The notes beneath the pieces were generated by a model. The model was not told the origin of the DNA and ran no database searches. It was given only the letters and a program-made list of their open reading frames with translations. A program made the translations under genes and the position numbers. DNA of 64,000 nt from Collinsella sp. (lineage in GTDB: Bacteria > Actinomycetota > Coriobacteriia > Coriobacteriales > Coriobacteriaceae), in NCBI GenBank assembly GCA_019425015.1, contig JAHYYJ010000007.1, positions 62,001 to 126,000 on the forward strand, written 5' to 3'. Of the stretch, positions 34,231 to 42,720 are shown one piece after another. The number at the start of each line of letters is the position of its first letter. Position 1 is the stretch's first letter.

Positions 34231-35751
34231 ATGGCCCAAGAGACGTTTAGCGATCGCCTGCGACAGACCATGTCCGATCGCGACGTTCGCCAGTCGGATG
34301 TAATCCGCGCATCGGAGATGCTCGGCAAAAAACTCGGCAAGAGTCAGATGAGCCAATATGTGAGCGGCAAGACGATCCCGCGGCGCGATGTGGCAGAGCT
34401 GCTCGCCCGTATTTTGGAGGTCGATGTTTCCTGGCTGCTCGCCAGTGACGCCGATCAAGTCGAGACGTCCTCGTCCCATAACGTTGCCAAATCCGAACCT
34501 AGTCTCTCAGCTCAAATTCCAAGGAGCACCACCATGCGTACTTTTTCTAAATCCACCAAGCTCGATAACGTCCTGTATGACGTGCGCGGTCCCGTCGTCG
34601 ACGAGGCTGCCCGTATGGAGGACGAGGGCGAGCGCATCCTCAAGCTCAATATCGGCAACCCGGCGCCCTTCGGTTTTCGCACGCCCGACGAGGTTATCAA
34701 GGACATGCGCCAGCAGCTGCCCGACTGCGAAGGCTATTCCAACTCGCGCGGCCTGTTCTCTGCGCGCAAGGCGATCATGCAGTATTCGCAGATCAAGGGC
34801 CTGCCCAATGTTCAGATGGAGCATATCTACACGGGCAACGGCGTGTCCGAGCTCATTCAGCTTTCGATGAACGCTCTGCTCGACAATGGCGACGAGATTT
34901 TGATCCCCAGCCCCGACTATCCGCTCTGGACGGCGTGCGCAACCCTCGCCGGCGGTCATCCCGTGCACTATCTATGCGATGAGCAGGCGGATTGGTATCC
35001 CGACCTGGAGGATATGGAGTCCAAGATCACGAGCGCGACCAAGGCCCTCGTCATCATCAACCCCAACAACCCCACGGGCTCGGTCTACCCGCGCGAGGTG
35101 CTCGAGGGCATCGTCGAGGTTGCGCGCAGGCATCAGCTGATGATCTTTGCCGATGAGATCTACGACCGTCTGTGCATGGACGGCTACGAGCACGTCTCGA
35201 TTGCCTCGCTCGCTCCCGATCTGCCCTGCGTTACCTTTAGCGGCCTTTCCAAGTCGCACATGATCGCGGGCTATCGTATTGGCTGGATGGTGCTTTCGGG
35301 CAACCAGCGCTGCATGAGCGACTTTATCATGGGCATCAACATGCTCTCTAACATGCGCCTGTGCTCCAACGTGCCGGCTCAGTCGATCGTCCAGACGGCG
35401 CTCGGCGGCCATCAGTCGGTTAACGACTACATCCGACCCGGCGGTCGTGTCTACGAGCAGCGCAACTTTGTGTATGAGGCACTCAGCAAGATCGATGGCA
35501 TCTCGGTGGTCAAGCCGCGCGCGGCGTTCTACATCTTCCCCAAGATGGATGTTAAAAAGTTCAACATCACCGATGACGAGCAGTTTGCTCTCGACCTGCT
35601 GCACGAGAAGAAGATTCTGATCACGCGCGGCGGCGGCTTTAACTGGGGCGAGCCCGACCACTTCCGCATCGTGTACCTGCCGCGCATGGAAGTGCTCAAA
35701 GAGTCGCTCGAAGACCTCGCCGACTTCTTCGATCACTACCGCCAGAGCTAG
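34231..35751 (+). CDS. HTH-domain/aminotransferase fusion (AlaA-like)
   Basis: 506 aa. Residues 1-75 resemble a Cro/C1-type DNA-binding domain (SDVIRASEMLGKKLGKSQMSQYVSGKTIPRRD); 76-101 is a linker; from 102 on is a class I PLP aminotransferase like E. coli AlaA (STKLDNVLYDVRGPVVDEA, PSPDYPLWT, NPNNPTGSV, SGLSKSHMIAGYRIGW with PLP lysine K341). AlaA-type enzymes make alanine from pyruvate and glutamate. AAGGAGG lies before ATG 34231. A second good site, AAGGAGCACCACC, precedes in-frame ATG 34534 (M102), where AlaA itself would begin. The fusion could link alanine or PLP status to transcription. Confidence 0.88.
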   Translation: MAQETFSDRLRQTMSDRDVRQSDVIRASEMLGKKLGKSQMSQYVSGKTIPRRDVAELLARILEVDVSWLLASDADQVETSSSHNVAKSEPSLSAQIPRSTTMRTFSKSTKLDNVLYDVRGPVVDEAARMEDEGERILKLNIGNPAPFGFRTPDEVIKDMRQQLPDCEGYSNSRGLFSARKAIMQYSQIKGLPNVQMEHIYTGNGVSELIQLSMNALLDNGDEILIPSPDYPLWTACATLAGGHPVHYLCDEQADWYPDLEDMESKITSATKALVIINPNNPTGSVYPREVLEGIVEVARRHQLMIFADEIYDRLCMDGYEHVSIASLAPDLPCVTFSGLSKSHMIAGYRIGWMVLSGNQRCMSDFIMGINMLSNMRLCSNVPAQSIVQTALGGHQSVNDYIRPGGRVYEQRNFVYEALSKIDGISVVKPRAAFYIFPKMDVKKFNITDDEQFALDLLHEKKILITRGGGFNWGEPDHFRIVYLPRMEVLKESLEDLADFFDHYRQS

Positions 35752-35776
35752 TGGGATAGAAGCTCCGCACTATGAA

Positions 35777-35810
35777 AAGCTCCCTGCAGTTGTTTTGCTG
35801 CAGGGAGCTT
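35777..35810. terminator. bidirectional terminator between aminotransferase and deformylase genes
   Basis: AAGCTCCCTGCAG (35777-35789) and its exact complement (35798-35810) form a 13-bp stem between convergent genes. Confidence 0.85.
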
Positions 35811-35826
35811 TCTTGAATCGGCGGAA

Positions 35827-36237
35827 CTATATAACGATTCCGTTGCAGTGGTCGATTTCGTGTTGGATGATCTCGGCGGTGTAACCCGAGAAGTTTTTGA
35901 TGCGGTGGACGAAGTTTTCGTCCAAATACTTCACCTTAATGCGGCGATAGCGGGTGCAGGGACGCTCGCCGATCAGCGAGAGGCAGCCTTCGCTCGTCTG
36001 ATAGGCATTGACCTGCTCAAGAATTTGAGGGTTGTACATCAGGAGCGCCCTGTTGCCGTCCTTTACGCAGATGATGCGTTTGCGCACGCCAATCATATTG
36101 GCGGCGAGGCCCACGCACTCGTGCTCATGCTCATGGAGCGTATCCAGGAGATCCTGCCCGGTCGCGGCGTCGTCGGATCCCGCGTCTTCGGAAGGCAGAC
36201 GCAAAAAGAACTCGGATTTCATGATGGGTTTGATCAT
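35827..36237 (-). CDS. def: peptide deformylase
   Basis: 136 aa. Motif 2 EGCLSL (metal Cys85) and motif 3 QHEIDH (His126, catalytic Glu127, His130) are intact. Motif 1 reads VGLAANM, with Met48 where the classical Gln sits; from memory the short Clostridia/Actinobacteria deformylases commonly carry Met here, so this need not abolish activity. Predicted to remove the formyl group from nascent proteins using Fe2+ or another metal. AGGAG precedes ATG 36237. This is the better candidate for a working enzyme of the two in the window. Confidence 0.88.
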   Translation of the reverse strand: MIKPIMKSEFFLRLPSEDAGSDDAATGQDLLDTLHEHEHECVGLAANMIGVRKRIICVKDGNRALLMYNPQILEQVNAYQTSEGCLSLIGERPCTRYRRIKVKYLDENFVHRIKNFSGYTAEIIQHEIDHCNGIVI

Positions 36238-36440
36238 GGCGGCTCCTCATGTCTCATGCTTTCGTGGACTTTTAATAATAGCGCGGAAGGAAAGCTGTGC
36301 GTCAGCGTTACAATCTTTCGACGTTGGACCATGTTGTCAGACTCGTCGTGTACGGCGTCTGGCGTAAGTCTAGGGCTCATTTTCGCCCTGGACTGTTCCT
36401 CTGGGGCGATGCGACTGTCGTTCCAAGAGGAAGGAAATGC

Positions 36441-37856
36441 ATGGAGAGCAAATCTCAGCAACAAGTTCAAGTAACGCCATCGGCCACTGCGGCGCTTCTC
36501 GTCGTAATGTATATTGCAGCCTTTGTCGCCGCGTTTAACGAGAACATCATTAACGTGGCGTTGCACGACATTATGGCGGCCTTTTCGGTGAGTGCCACCA
36601 CGGCGCAGTGGCTCGTTTCGGGCTACATGATCGTGACGTCGATCTTTACGGCCATCATGGCCTTCCTGTCCGGCCGTTTCTCGACGCGCAAGCTGCTGTT
36701 TTTCGCATGCGGATGCATGGTCGCCGGCGAAGTCCTGTGCCTGGTCGCTCCGTCGTTTAGCGTTTTGCTGCCAAGTCGTATTTTGCAGGCTGTGGGATCG
36801 GGCATCCTGTTTCCACTCATGATGAACGTGGTGCTGTCTTGCGCCCCGCGCGAGAAGCTTGGTCTGTATCTGAGCCTGGGCGGTGCCTGCATTACGCTAG
36901 GGCCGGCGTTTGGACCCGTGATCAGCGGTCTTATGTGTACGTTGTTTGGCTGGAGGGCGGTGTTCGTAGTGCCGCTGGTGGGCGGCATTGCGGTCGCTGC
37001 AGCGGGCGTAAAGCATGTTCAGAATGTCGGAGAGCGCTCGAACACCACGCTTGATATTCTGTCGGTTGTTTTGCTTGCCGCCGGCATTACGGCATTTGTG
37101 TATTCCGTAGGCGAGTTCTCGACCAATCTGATTGCCGGTGTCGTGGCGCTTTTCGCCGTCATTGTGCTGCTCGGCCTGTTTGCGGCCCGTCAGCTCAAAC
37201 TCGTGCATCCGGTGCTTAACGTGCGTCCCATGGCGAGCGTTCGTTTTTGGCCTGCGTGTTCGCTTGTGGTGGTGTCGATGATGACAACGTTCTCGATGAG
37301 CGTTTTGTTGCCGCTCTATTTTGAGGGCGCATACGGCATGACCGCACTTGTTGCGGGCCTGCTCATTTTGCCGGCGATTGCCTGCAACGCCGTGACATCG
37401 ATTGTGGGCGGACGCGTGATGGACGCCCGTGGCGCATGGCCGCTGCTGCCGGTCGGCTTTGCCCTGATTGCCGTGGGGCAGATCGCAATCTCAGTGACGG
37501 CGGCAAGTATGAACATCGGCGTCGTCGTGGCGCTGACCGTTGTGGTGTATGCCGGAGTCGGTTTGGTGCTGAGCCCCTCGCAGACGGCCGGTTTGGAGAC
37601 GCTGTCTGCCGCTGAGCATCCTCACGGAACGGCATTGCTCAACACGTGGAACATGATTGCCGCATCGTTTGGTCCGTCGCTGTTTATCGGCCTGCTCTCG
37701 AGTTCTGCGGCGACTGCCGGCGCCGCTGGCGCTGCGACCGACGTTGCCCAGGCGATTGGATTTGCAGCTGCCGTGCGTGTGGCAGCTGTGATTGCCGTGG
37801 TCGGGTTCGCGACATCGCTGGTGTACGCTCGTCGCGAGTCGCACATGTCGCATTAA
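36441..37856 (+). CDS. MFS drug-efflux transporter, DHA2 family (14 TM)
   Basis: 471 aa with about 14 hydrophobic segments. DHA2 hallmarks: NIINVALHDIMAAFSVSATTAQWLVSGYM at TM1-2, RILQAVGSGILFPLM, and the motif C-like GGACITLGPAFGPVISG. Proton-driven export of lipophilic cations or antibiotics is the usual role (LmrB, EmrB, QacA group); the substrate is unknown. AGGAAGG precedes ATG 36441. No adjacent TetR or MarR regulator was found. Stands alone between divergent def and the RGG-protein gene. Confidence 0.87.
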   Translation: MESKSQQQVQVTPSATAALLVVMYIAAFVAAFNENIINVALHDIMAAFSVSATTAQWLVSGYMIVTSIFTAIMAFLSGRFSTRKLLFFACGCMVAGEVLCLVAPSFSVLLPSRILQAVGSGILFPLMMNVVLSCAPREKLGLYLSLGGACITLGPAFGPVISGLMCTLFGWRAVFVVPLVGGIAVAAAGVKHVQNVGERSNTTLDILSVVLLAAGITAFVYSVGEFSTNLIAGVVALFAVIVLLGLFAARQLKLVHPVLNVRPMASVRFWPACSLVVVSMMTTFSMSVLLPLYFEGAYGMTALVAGLLILPAIACNAVTSIVGGRVMDARGAWPLLPVGFALIAVGQIAISVTAASMNIGVVVALTVVVYAGVGLVLSPSQTAGLETLSAAEHPHGTALLNTWNMIAASFGPSLFIGLLSSSAATAGAAGAATDVAQAIGFAAAVRVAAVIAVVGFATSLVYARRESHMSH

Positions 37857-38008
37857 TGTGTGCACATAGATTCTGCAGCTAGATTGGATGGCGACACCAT
37901 AAACTAATGTACGTTTTGCCGAGAGGCATGAATGTTTAAAGCGCAAAGAGTGCGCGACGGGCCCCGCGAATGGGGCGATGATGCCCGAGAGGGCCAAGAA
38001 GGAGTCTC

Positions 38009-38920
38009 ATGTCTGAGAACGAAGAGATCATGAACGAGATCGAGAACGAGACCATGGCTGCCGAGGTTGAGGCAGTCGAGACCGTGGAGACCGAAGCTGC
38101 CGAGGTTGAGGCTGCTGACGAGGTTTCTGCCGAGGAGGAGGCCGAGGTTGTCGAGGCCGCCGTTGATTACGATGACGAAGAGCTGATGGACAAGATGCAG
38201 AAGGCCGCCCGCCTGCTGCGTAGCCGTCGCTTTGCTATTTCCAAGGAGGAGGAGGCCAAGGCCGAGCGTATGGCGAACATCGAGCGCGCCATCAAGCTTC
38301 TTGACCTCAAGCCCAAGATGGAGCAGAAGGAAATGTCTGACCTGCTGGGCATGCGCCTTCGTGAGCTCGATGGCCTGATGGCCGAGGCCGAGGCTGCCGA
38401 TCTGGTCGGCCGCATCGACGACGCCGAGGGCGATATGCGCAAGATTGTCGTCTTCGCTGCCGAGGATGCCGCTGAGGGCCTGGTCGAGCTTGCCAACAAG
38501 AAGGAGAAGCTCCTGCCCGAGCTTTCTTACGAGGAGGCCACCGAGCTGATGGCCGCTCTCGATAAGGTCATCGCTCCGCTCGTCGCCATGGGCTTGGACG
38601 AGGACCGCGGTCCTCGCGGCGGCCGTGACGACCGTGGCGGCCGTGGCGGCGACCGTGGCGGTCGCGGCGGCTTTGGCGATCGTGGTGGCCGCGGCGGCGA
38701 CCGTGGCGGTCGCGGTGGCGATCGCGGTGGCCGTGGCGGCTTTGGTGACCGTGGCGGCGACCGTGGCGGTCGCGGCGGCTTTGGCGGCAACCGTGGTGGC
38801 TATGGCGACCGCGGCGGCAACCGTGGCGGCTTTGGCGGCAACCGTGGTAACGACCGCGGCGGTCGCGGTGGCGATCGTGGCGGCCGCAACGGCGGCGGCT
38901 TCCGCGGTAACCGCTTTTAG
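38009..38920 (+). CDS. acidic / winged-helix-like / RGG-repeat protein
   Basis: 303 aa, not a recognised family. Three zones: 1-60 very acidic (Glu/Ala/Val repeats), 61-195 helical with DNA/RNA-binding HTH character (ISKEEEAKAERMANIERAIK, KEMSDLLGMRLRELDGLM), and 199-303 a tract of about 20 RGG/RGGDRGG/RGGFG repeats. RGG tracts in eukaryotic and some bacterial proteins bind RNA or drive condensates. GGAG stands six bases upstream of the ATG. The RGG DNA is a near-tandem repeat and prone to length change. A role in RNA or ribosome biology is an inference. Followed by two terminators. Confidence 0.7.
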   Translation: MSENEEIMNEIENETMAAEVEAVETVETEAAEVEAADEVSAEEEAEVVEAAVDYDDEELMDKMQKAARLLRSRRFAISKEEEAKAERMANIERAIKLLDLKPKMEQKEMSDLLGMRLRELDGLMAEAEAADLVGRIDDAEGDMRKIVVFAAEDAAEGLVELANKKEKLLPELSYEEATELMAALDKVIAPLVAMGLDEDRGPRGGRDDRGGRGGDRGGRGGFGDRGGRGGDRGGRGGDRGGRGGFGDRGGDRGGRGGFGGNRGGYGDRGGNRGGFGGNRGNDRGGRGGDRGGRNGGGFRGNRF

Positions 38921-38922
38921 GG

Positions 38923-38949
38923 GTTACGCGGTTCTACGAACCGCGTAAC
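38923..38949 (+). terminator. hairpin after the RGG-protein gene
   Basis: GTTACGCGGTTC (38923-38934) pairs perfectly with 38938-38949 around TAC, two bases after the stop codon. Confidence 0.75.
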
Positions 38950-38992
38950 TAGTTGACGCTGCGCGCCACCCAGGGCGACAATTTGTCATTCA

Positions 38993-39035
38993 AAAGGCAA
39001 GGCATGACCAGAAGGTCTATGCCTTGCCTTTTTCA
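38993..39035 (+). terminator. second, T-tailed terminator
   Basis: AAAGGCAAGGCAT (38993-39005) pairs perfectly with 39019-39031, followed by a short T run. First of a run of four further palindromes that fill 38990-39300. Confidence 0.8.
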
Positions 39036-39099
39036 TGCCAACTTGTTCGCCCTGGGCGGCGCTCGCTGGCGTTGCCAAAACATCGGCGTTGCCTTGATC

Positions 39100-39140
39100 A
39101 AAACCTGCCAAAAAGGGGCAGGTTTATTTTGGTCGGTTTT
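39100..39140. repeat. GGGGCAG-loop hairpin, copy 4
   Basis: AAACCTGCCAAAA (39101-39113) pairs with TTTTGGTCGGTTTT (39127-39140) with one mismatch. The loop and right side read AGGGGCAGGTTTATTTT, close to the copy at 16984-17018. Confidence 0.6.
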
Positions 39141-39173
39141 ATCTGAGCAAACGTGGTCGTCTATCGCAATATG

Positions 39174-39225
39174 GTCGTTGGGGACGTTCTTGTTTGACTA
39201 GTCGTTTAAGAACGTCCCCAACGAC
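39174..39225. repeat. 18-bp perfect palindrome with GGGGACGTTC arm
   Basis: GTCGTTGGGGACGTTCTT (39174-39191) pairs without mismatch with 39208-39225. It lies between convergent genes and codes for nothing. The perfect arms suggest recent or ongoing selection or gene-conversion. Confidence 0.75.
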
Positions 39226-39234
39226 TACATAGAA

Positions 39235-39300
39235 CGAGAGTGGATAATCTCCCGGTTTGAGTCTGCATTCAAGCTCAAAGGGGGAGATTATCCACTCTCG
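39235..39300. repeat. 19-bp perfect palindrome, GAGAGTGGATAATC type
   Basis: Arms 39235-39253 (CGAGAGTGGATAATCTCCC) and 39282-39300 pair perfectly; inside, TTTGAG (39255-39260) pairs with CTCAAA (39274-39279). Nothing coding. The stem could be transcribed from either side. Confidence 0.75.
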
Positions 39301-39340
39301 TACGTTATGTGTCCGAAATCCTCGTTCGTTTGTTTTCTGC

Positions 39341-39928
39341 CTACATTTGGAGGAAGAGCTCGTGGAGGCGGGCGTCGTCGTCGAGTTCGGGGTGGAAGGT
39401 GACGCCGAGTTGGTTGCCCTGGCGGGCGGCGACGATGCGCCCGTCGACTTTCGCTAAGGCCTTGGCATTGCCGTGCACTTCGACGATGCGGGGCGCACGG
39501 ATAAACGTCAGCGGCACCTCACCGTCGATACTGCCTACCTGCCCCTTGGTGCGAAAACTGCCGAGCTGTCTGCCATAGGCATTGCGCTCAATGAGCACAT
39601 CCATGGTTGCCAGGCGCGGCGTCCCCTTATCGTCGTGGGCGGCAAGGTCGCGCGCCAACAGAATCAAGCCGGCGCAGGTGCCCAGGACGGGCATGCCTTC
39701 AGCGATACGGGCACGAAGCTCATCGAGCATGCCCAACTCATCAAGCAGCTTGCCCTGAACGGTGGACTCGCCGCCAGGGAGGACCAGGCGGTCAAAGTTC
39801 TGCTGCAAATCGGCCGCCTGCCTCAACTCCACACAGCGTGCGCCCAGCTCAGATAGCCTTGCCTCGTGCTCAGCAAAAGCGCCTTGGACCGCCAGCACGG
39901 CGACCGTTTGGTCTGCATAATCGCTCAT
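39341..39928 (-). CDS. pdxT: pyridoxal 5'-phosphate synthase glutaminase subunit
   Basis: 195 aa class-I-type glutaminase supplying ammonia to PdxS. GVLAVQGAF-like VLAVQGAFAEHE at residues 11-22, LVLPGGEST (oxyanion), Cys85 in GTCAGL, and His179/Glu181 in FHPEL give the full Cys-His-Glu triad. It follows pdxS with a 20-base gap and is probably cotranscribed. GAAGGGA precedes ATG 39928. Confidence 0.95.
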   Translation of the reverse strand: MSDYADQTVAVLAVQGAFAEHEARLSELGARCVELRQAADLQQNFDRLVLPGGESTVQGKLLDELGMLDELRARIAEGMPVLGTCAGLILLARDLAAHDDKGTPRLATMDVLIERNAYGRQLGSFRTKGQVGSIDGEVPLTFIRAPRIVEVHGNAKALAKVDGRIVAARQGNQLGVTFHPELDDDARLHELFLQM

Positions 39929-39948
39929 GTGCGATCCCTTCTGCCGGA

Positions 39949-40839
39949 CTAGCGCCCGCGCTTCTCCATGATAATCTCGATCTCGTCGGCGTTGATGCCC
40001 ACCATAGCCTCGCCCAGGTCCTCCGAAAGCTCGGCGATGAGCTTGGCATCGGTGAAGTTTGCTACAGCCTTGACGATGGCGGCGGCGCGCTTGGCGGGGT
40101 CGCCGCTCTTAAAGATGCCCGAGCCAACAAAGACGCCCTCGGCGCCCAGCTGCATCATCAGCGCGGCGTCGGCGGGGGTCGCTACGCCGCCGGCGGCAAA
40201 GTTCACGACGGGAAGCTTGCCCGCGGCATGGACCTCGCGCACCAGCTCGACCGGAACCTGCAGTTGCTTGGCTGCCTCAAAAAGCTCGTCGTCGCGCAGG
40301 GCAATAACGTCGCGGATCTGCTTTTGGATCTTGCGCATGTGGCGCACTGCCTGGACGACGTCGCCCGTGCCCGGCTCGCCCTTGGTGCGAATCATCGTGG
40401 CGCCCTCGGCAACACGGCGCAACGCCTCGCCCAGATCGCGGGCGCCGCAGACAAACGGCACGTCAAACTGGGTCTTGTCGATGTGGTAGATATCGTCGGC
40501 AGGGGAGAGGACCTCGGACTCATCGATATAATCGATCTCGATTGCCTGCAGGACCTGCGCCTCGACAATGTGACCGATGCGGCACTTGGCCATAACGGGG
40601 ATGGAGACGGCCTCTTGGATGCCCTTGATCATCTTGGGGTCGCTCATGCGCGACACACCACCTGCGGCACGGATATCGGCCGGGATGCGCTCGAGTGCCA
40701 TGACGGCGCAGGCGCCTGCCTCTTCGGCGATGCGTGCTTGCTCGGGCGTGGTGACGTCCATGATGACGCCGCCCTTGAGCATCTGCGCGAGCTCGCGATT
40801 GAGCTTGACGCGATCGGCCTTGCTGTTCTGTTCTGCCAT
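39949..40839 (-). CDS. pdxS: pyridoxal 5'-phosphate synthase lyase subunit
   Basis: 296 aa TIM-barrel that makes PLP from ribose 5-phosphate, glyceraldehyde 3-phosphate and ammonia. Seen: [47 protein letters not shown] with the imine-forming Lys, and [11 protein letters not shown] with the second Lys. ATG 40839 has AGGGAG eight bases upstream; the longer upstream frame is not conserved. Divergent from pdxR across 145 bp holding two direct repeats. Confidence 0.95.
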   Translation of the reverse strand: MAEQNSKADRVKLNRELAQMLKGGVIMDVTTPEQARIAEEAGACAVMALERIPADIRAAGGVSRMSDPKMIKGIQEAVSIPVMAKCRIGHIVEAQVLQAIEIDYIDESEVLSPADDIYHIDKTQFDVPFVCGARDLGEALRRVAEGATMIRTKGEPGTGDVVQAVRHMRKIQKQIRDVIALRDDELFEAAKQLQVPVELVREVHAAGKLPVVNFAAGGVATPADAALMMQLGAEGVFVGSGIFKSGDPAKRAAAIVKAVANFTDAKLIAELSEDLGEAMVGINADEIEIIMEKRGR

Positions 40840-40931
40840 GGTTGCTCCCTTGGTTGACATGTGCATTGCTTGACGGAACATCCTATCGGGGGGCTGGGTA
40901 TGGCGAAATAATCAGTTTTCGAGATAATTAC

Positions 40932-40973
40932 AAGGTCAGACTAATACCAGATTGAATGACTTAATAAGGTCAG
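40932..40973. promoter_or_regulatory. AAGGTCAG direct repeats, candidate PdxR sites
   Basis: AAGGTCAG occurs at 40932-40939 and 40966-40973, 34 bp apart in the pdxS/pdxR gap. PdxR-type MocR regulators bind spaced direct repeats in such divergent regions. The second copy overlaps the pdxR ribosome binding site, so binding would also damp pdxR itself. Confidence 0.55.
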
Positions 40974-40984
40974 GTGACAAACTC

Positions 40985-42424
40985 ATGCTTGACTACAATT
41001 TGGAAAAACGCGGCGAGGCATCGCTTTATGAGTATGTTTACCAGCAAATTCGAGATGATATCGTTGCTGGACGTATTGCGGCGGGGGAGCATCTTCCGTC
41101 TAAGCGTGCCTTTGCCAGTCATCTGGGAATCAGTGTCATTACTATCGAGAATGCATATAGCCAGTTACTTGCCGAGGGCTATATTTGCTCAAAGCCGCGC
41201 CGTGGCTACTACGCTTGCGAACTTCCGGATGCACCGGTTTTGGCTTCGGCTGCGGAGGGCATCGACCGAGATGCCGTCTCTGTGGGCCCTAGCGCGTATG
41301 ATGTCAAAGGGCAGGTCGAGCGATTCGATGCGCTCTCTCCTTCCGCTTTGGAGGCGGCGCGGCTTTGGCAAAGCGCGCTTCGGGCGACGCTGGCATCCGA
41401 AGACGAACGCGAAATCTTTTCGACCGCGCCGGCACAGGGCACCGCTCGGCTACGACGCGCAATTGCTCACCATCTGCGCGGGACAAGGGGCATGAATGTC
41501 GACCCCGACAACATCGTTATCGGTGCGGGCGCCCAGCTGCTCGATACCATGTTGGTTCAGTTGCTTGGCGCGGACAAGGTGTATGCCGTCGAGGATCCAG
41601 GCTATTTGCGCTTGACGCGCATCTATCAGGTCATGGGTTGCGAAGTGCGGCATGTCCCGTTGGATGCTGAGGGCGTGGACTTGAGCGCGCTGCAGAAAAC
41701 CGGGACCGATGTCCTTCACCTGATGCCGTCTCATCAGTATCCGACCGGTCTTGTGACGAGCATTGCGCGTCGCTATGCGCTGCTGAGCTGGGCCGCCGAG
41801 CGACCAGGTCGGTATCTCATCGAAGATGACTTTGATTGTGAGTTTCGCCTTGCCGGCAAGCCGATTCCCGCGCTCGCGTCGATCGATGCCGCCCAGTCGG
41901 TTATCTACACCAACACGTTTTCGAAGAGCCTTTCATCGGCGTTGCGTTTGGCGTACATGGTGCTGCCCGATGAGCTAATGGAGAGGTTTAAACGCAACCT
42001 TGGTTTCTACGCCTCGTCGGTAAGTTCTGTTGATCAGGTTGCCTTGGCGCGTTTGCTGGAATCGGGTGATTACGAGCGACATGTGAACCGCGTGCGCGTT
42101 CGTGCTCGCGAGGCGCGTGATGGCCTGGCGGCGCTTGTACGGAAAGTGTTTCCGGCAGGGGAAGTCTCGATCGAGTACGCGGACGCCGGCCTTTACTGCG
42201 TCGTGGCCGTGGAGCGTGACGCGGGCGGAAGCTCTTTTGCACGGGCCCTCACGCGCTCGAGCATCCCTTTTATCGATATCGGTGACTGTTTTTGGTGTGC
42301 CGATGGCGCATCTGTCCCTGAAAACTCAACTCAAATTCTTGTTCAGTATGACGATCTGAGTCCAAAAGTACTAACTACCTTGGAATTGCAGCTAATGGGG
42401 GGGGGCATTCTGCAACCTAAGTGA
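40985..42424 (+). CDS. pdxR: MocR-family regulator with aminotransferase fold (PdxR)
   Basis: 479 aa. N-terminal GntR winged HTH (residues 1-75: YVYQQIRDDIVAGRI, LPSKRAFASHLGISVITIENAY) joined to a fold-type I aminotransferase domain with the PLP lysine in TNTFSKSLSSALR. PdxR senses PLP and activates pdxST. ATG 40985 has AGGTGA seven bases ahead; an in-frame TTG at 40952 is less likely. Its TGA stop (42422-42424) lies inside the first 119-bp repeat, so the present C-terminus ILQPK may have been set by insertion of that element. Confidence 0.92.
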   Translation: MLDYNLEKRGEASLYEYVYQQIRDDIVAGRIAAGEHLPSKRAFASHLGISVITIENAYSQLLAEGYICSKPRRGYYACELPDAPVLASAAEGIDRDAVSVGPSAYDVKGQVERFDALSPSALEAARLWQSALRATLASEDEREIFSTAPAQGTARLRRAIAHHLRGTRGMNVDPDNIVIGAGAQLLDTMLVQLLGADKVYAVEDPGYLRLTRIYQVMGCEVRHVPLDAEGVDLSALQKTGTDVLHLMPSHQYPTGLVTSIARRYALLSWAAERPGRYLIEDDFDCEFRLAGKPIPALASIDAAQSVIYTNTFSKSLSSALRLAYMVLPDELMERFKRNLGFYASSVSSVDQVALARLLESGDYERHVNRVRVRAREARDGLAALVRKVFPAGEVSIEYADAGLYCVVAVERDAGGSSFARALTRSSIPFIDIGDCFWCADGASVPENSTQILVQYDDLSPKVLTTLELQLMGGGILQPK

Positions 42425-42537
42425 GTAGACTTTTAGCACTTTGGCGACCAGGCAGTTTTGTAACAAGCTATCTACCTGCGGTTTTGAAAAGCAGGATGAC
42501 CGGCCTGCTCGGGATGTTCAAAAAAGTCTACTCACTT
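42419..42537. repeat. 119-bp palindromic repeat, copy A
   Basis: Begins AAGTGAGTAGACTTTT and ends AAAAAAGTCTACTCACTT, so the first and last 16 or more bases are exact inverted repeats. Internal landmarks GGCGACCAGGC, AACAAG and TACCTGCGG (42473-42481) show the orientation. The pdxR stop is in its left arm. Copy B is the same length, about 80 percent identical by hand count, and in direct orientation. Confidence 0.9.
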
Positions 42538-42571
42538 GCCGCGCAAAGCTCCTGCATGAGAAAAAAATGGG

Positions 42572-42637
42572 GTTTTCAACAGGGCTTCGTCCAGCTCTCG
42601 GCAAGCTTTTGGCCAGTTGGGGAGGGCTGTTGAAAAC
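42572..42637. repeat. inverted repeat between repeat A and the nuclease-like gene
   Basis: GTTTTCAACAG (42572-42582) pairs perfectly with CTGTTGAAAAC (42627-42637) with a 44-base spacer. No gene lies in 42538-42720; nothing else is evident there apart from a weak GGGGTG that may serve the next gene. Confidence 0.6.
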
Positions 42638-42720
42638 TTGGCAGTCCGTTCGGCGCCATTTTTGGTGCGTTCGCGCCAATGCGTGACTGGCTGGGGTGAA
42701 ATTCGTGTTTTCCTGTGCCT

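Noticed and set aside
35827..36237. Met48 in motif 1 as evidence of a dead deformylase
   Set aside because: Short deformylases of anaerobes, as I recall them, often carry AANM here, and the HExxH motif is intact.
38600..38920. Short repeats suggestive of a CRISPR or minisatellite array
   Set aside because: The repeats keep the reading frame and encode RGG units; there are no unique spacers of constant length.
42421..42633. 70-codon frame after pdxR
   Set aside because: It runs through the 119-bp repeat and the next inverted repeat, has no ribosome binding site and no protein-like composition.
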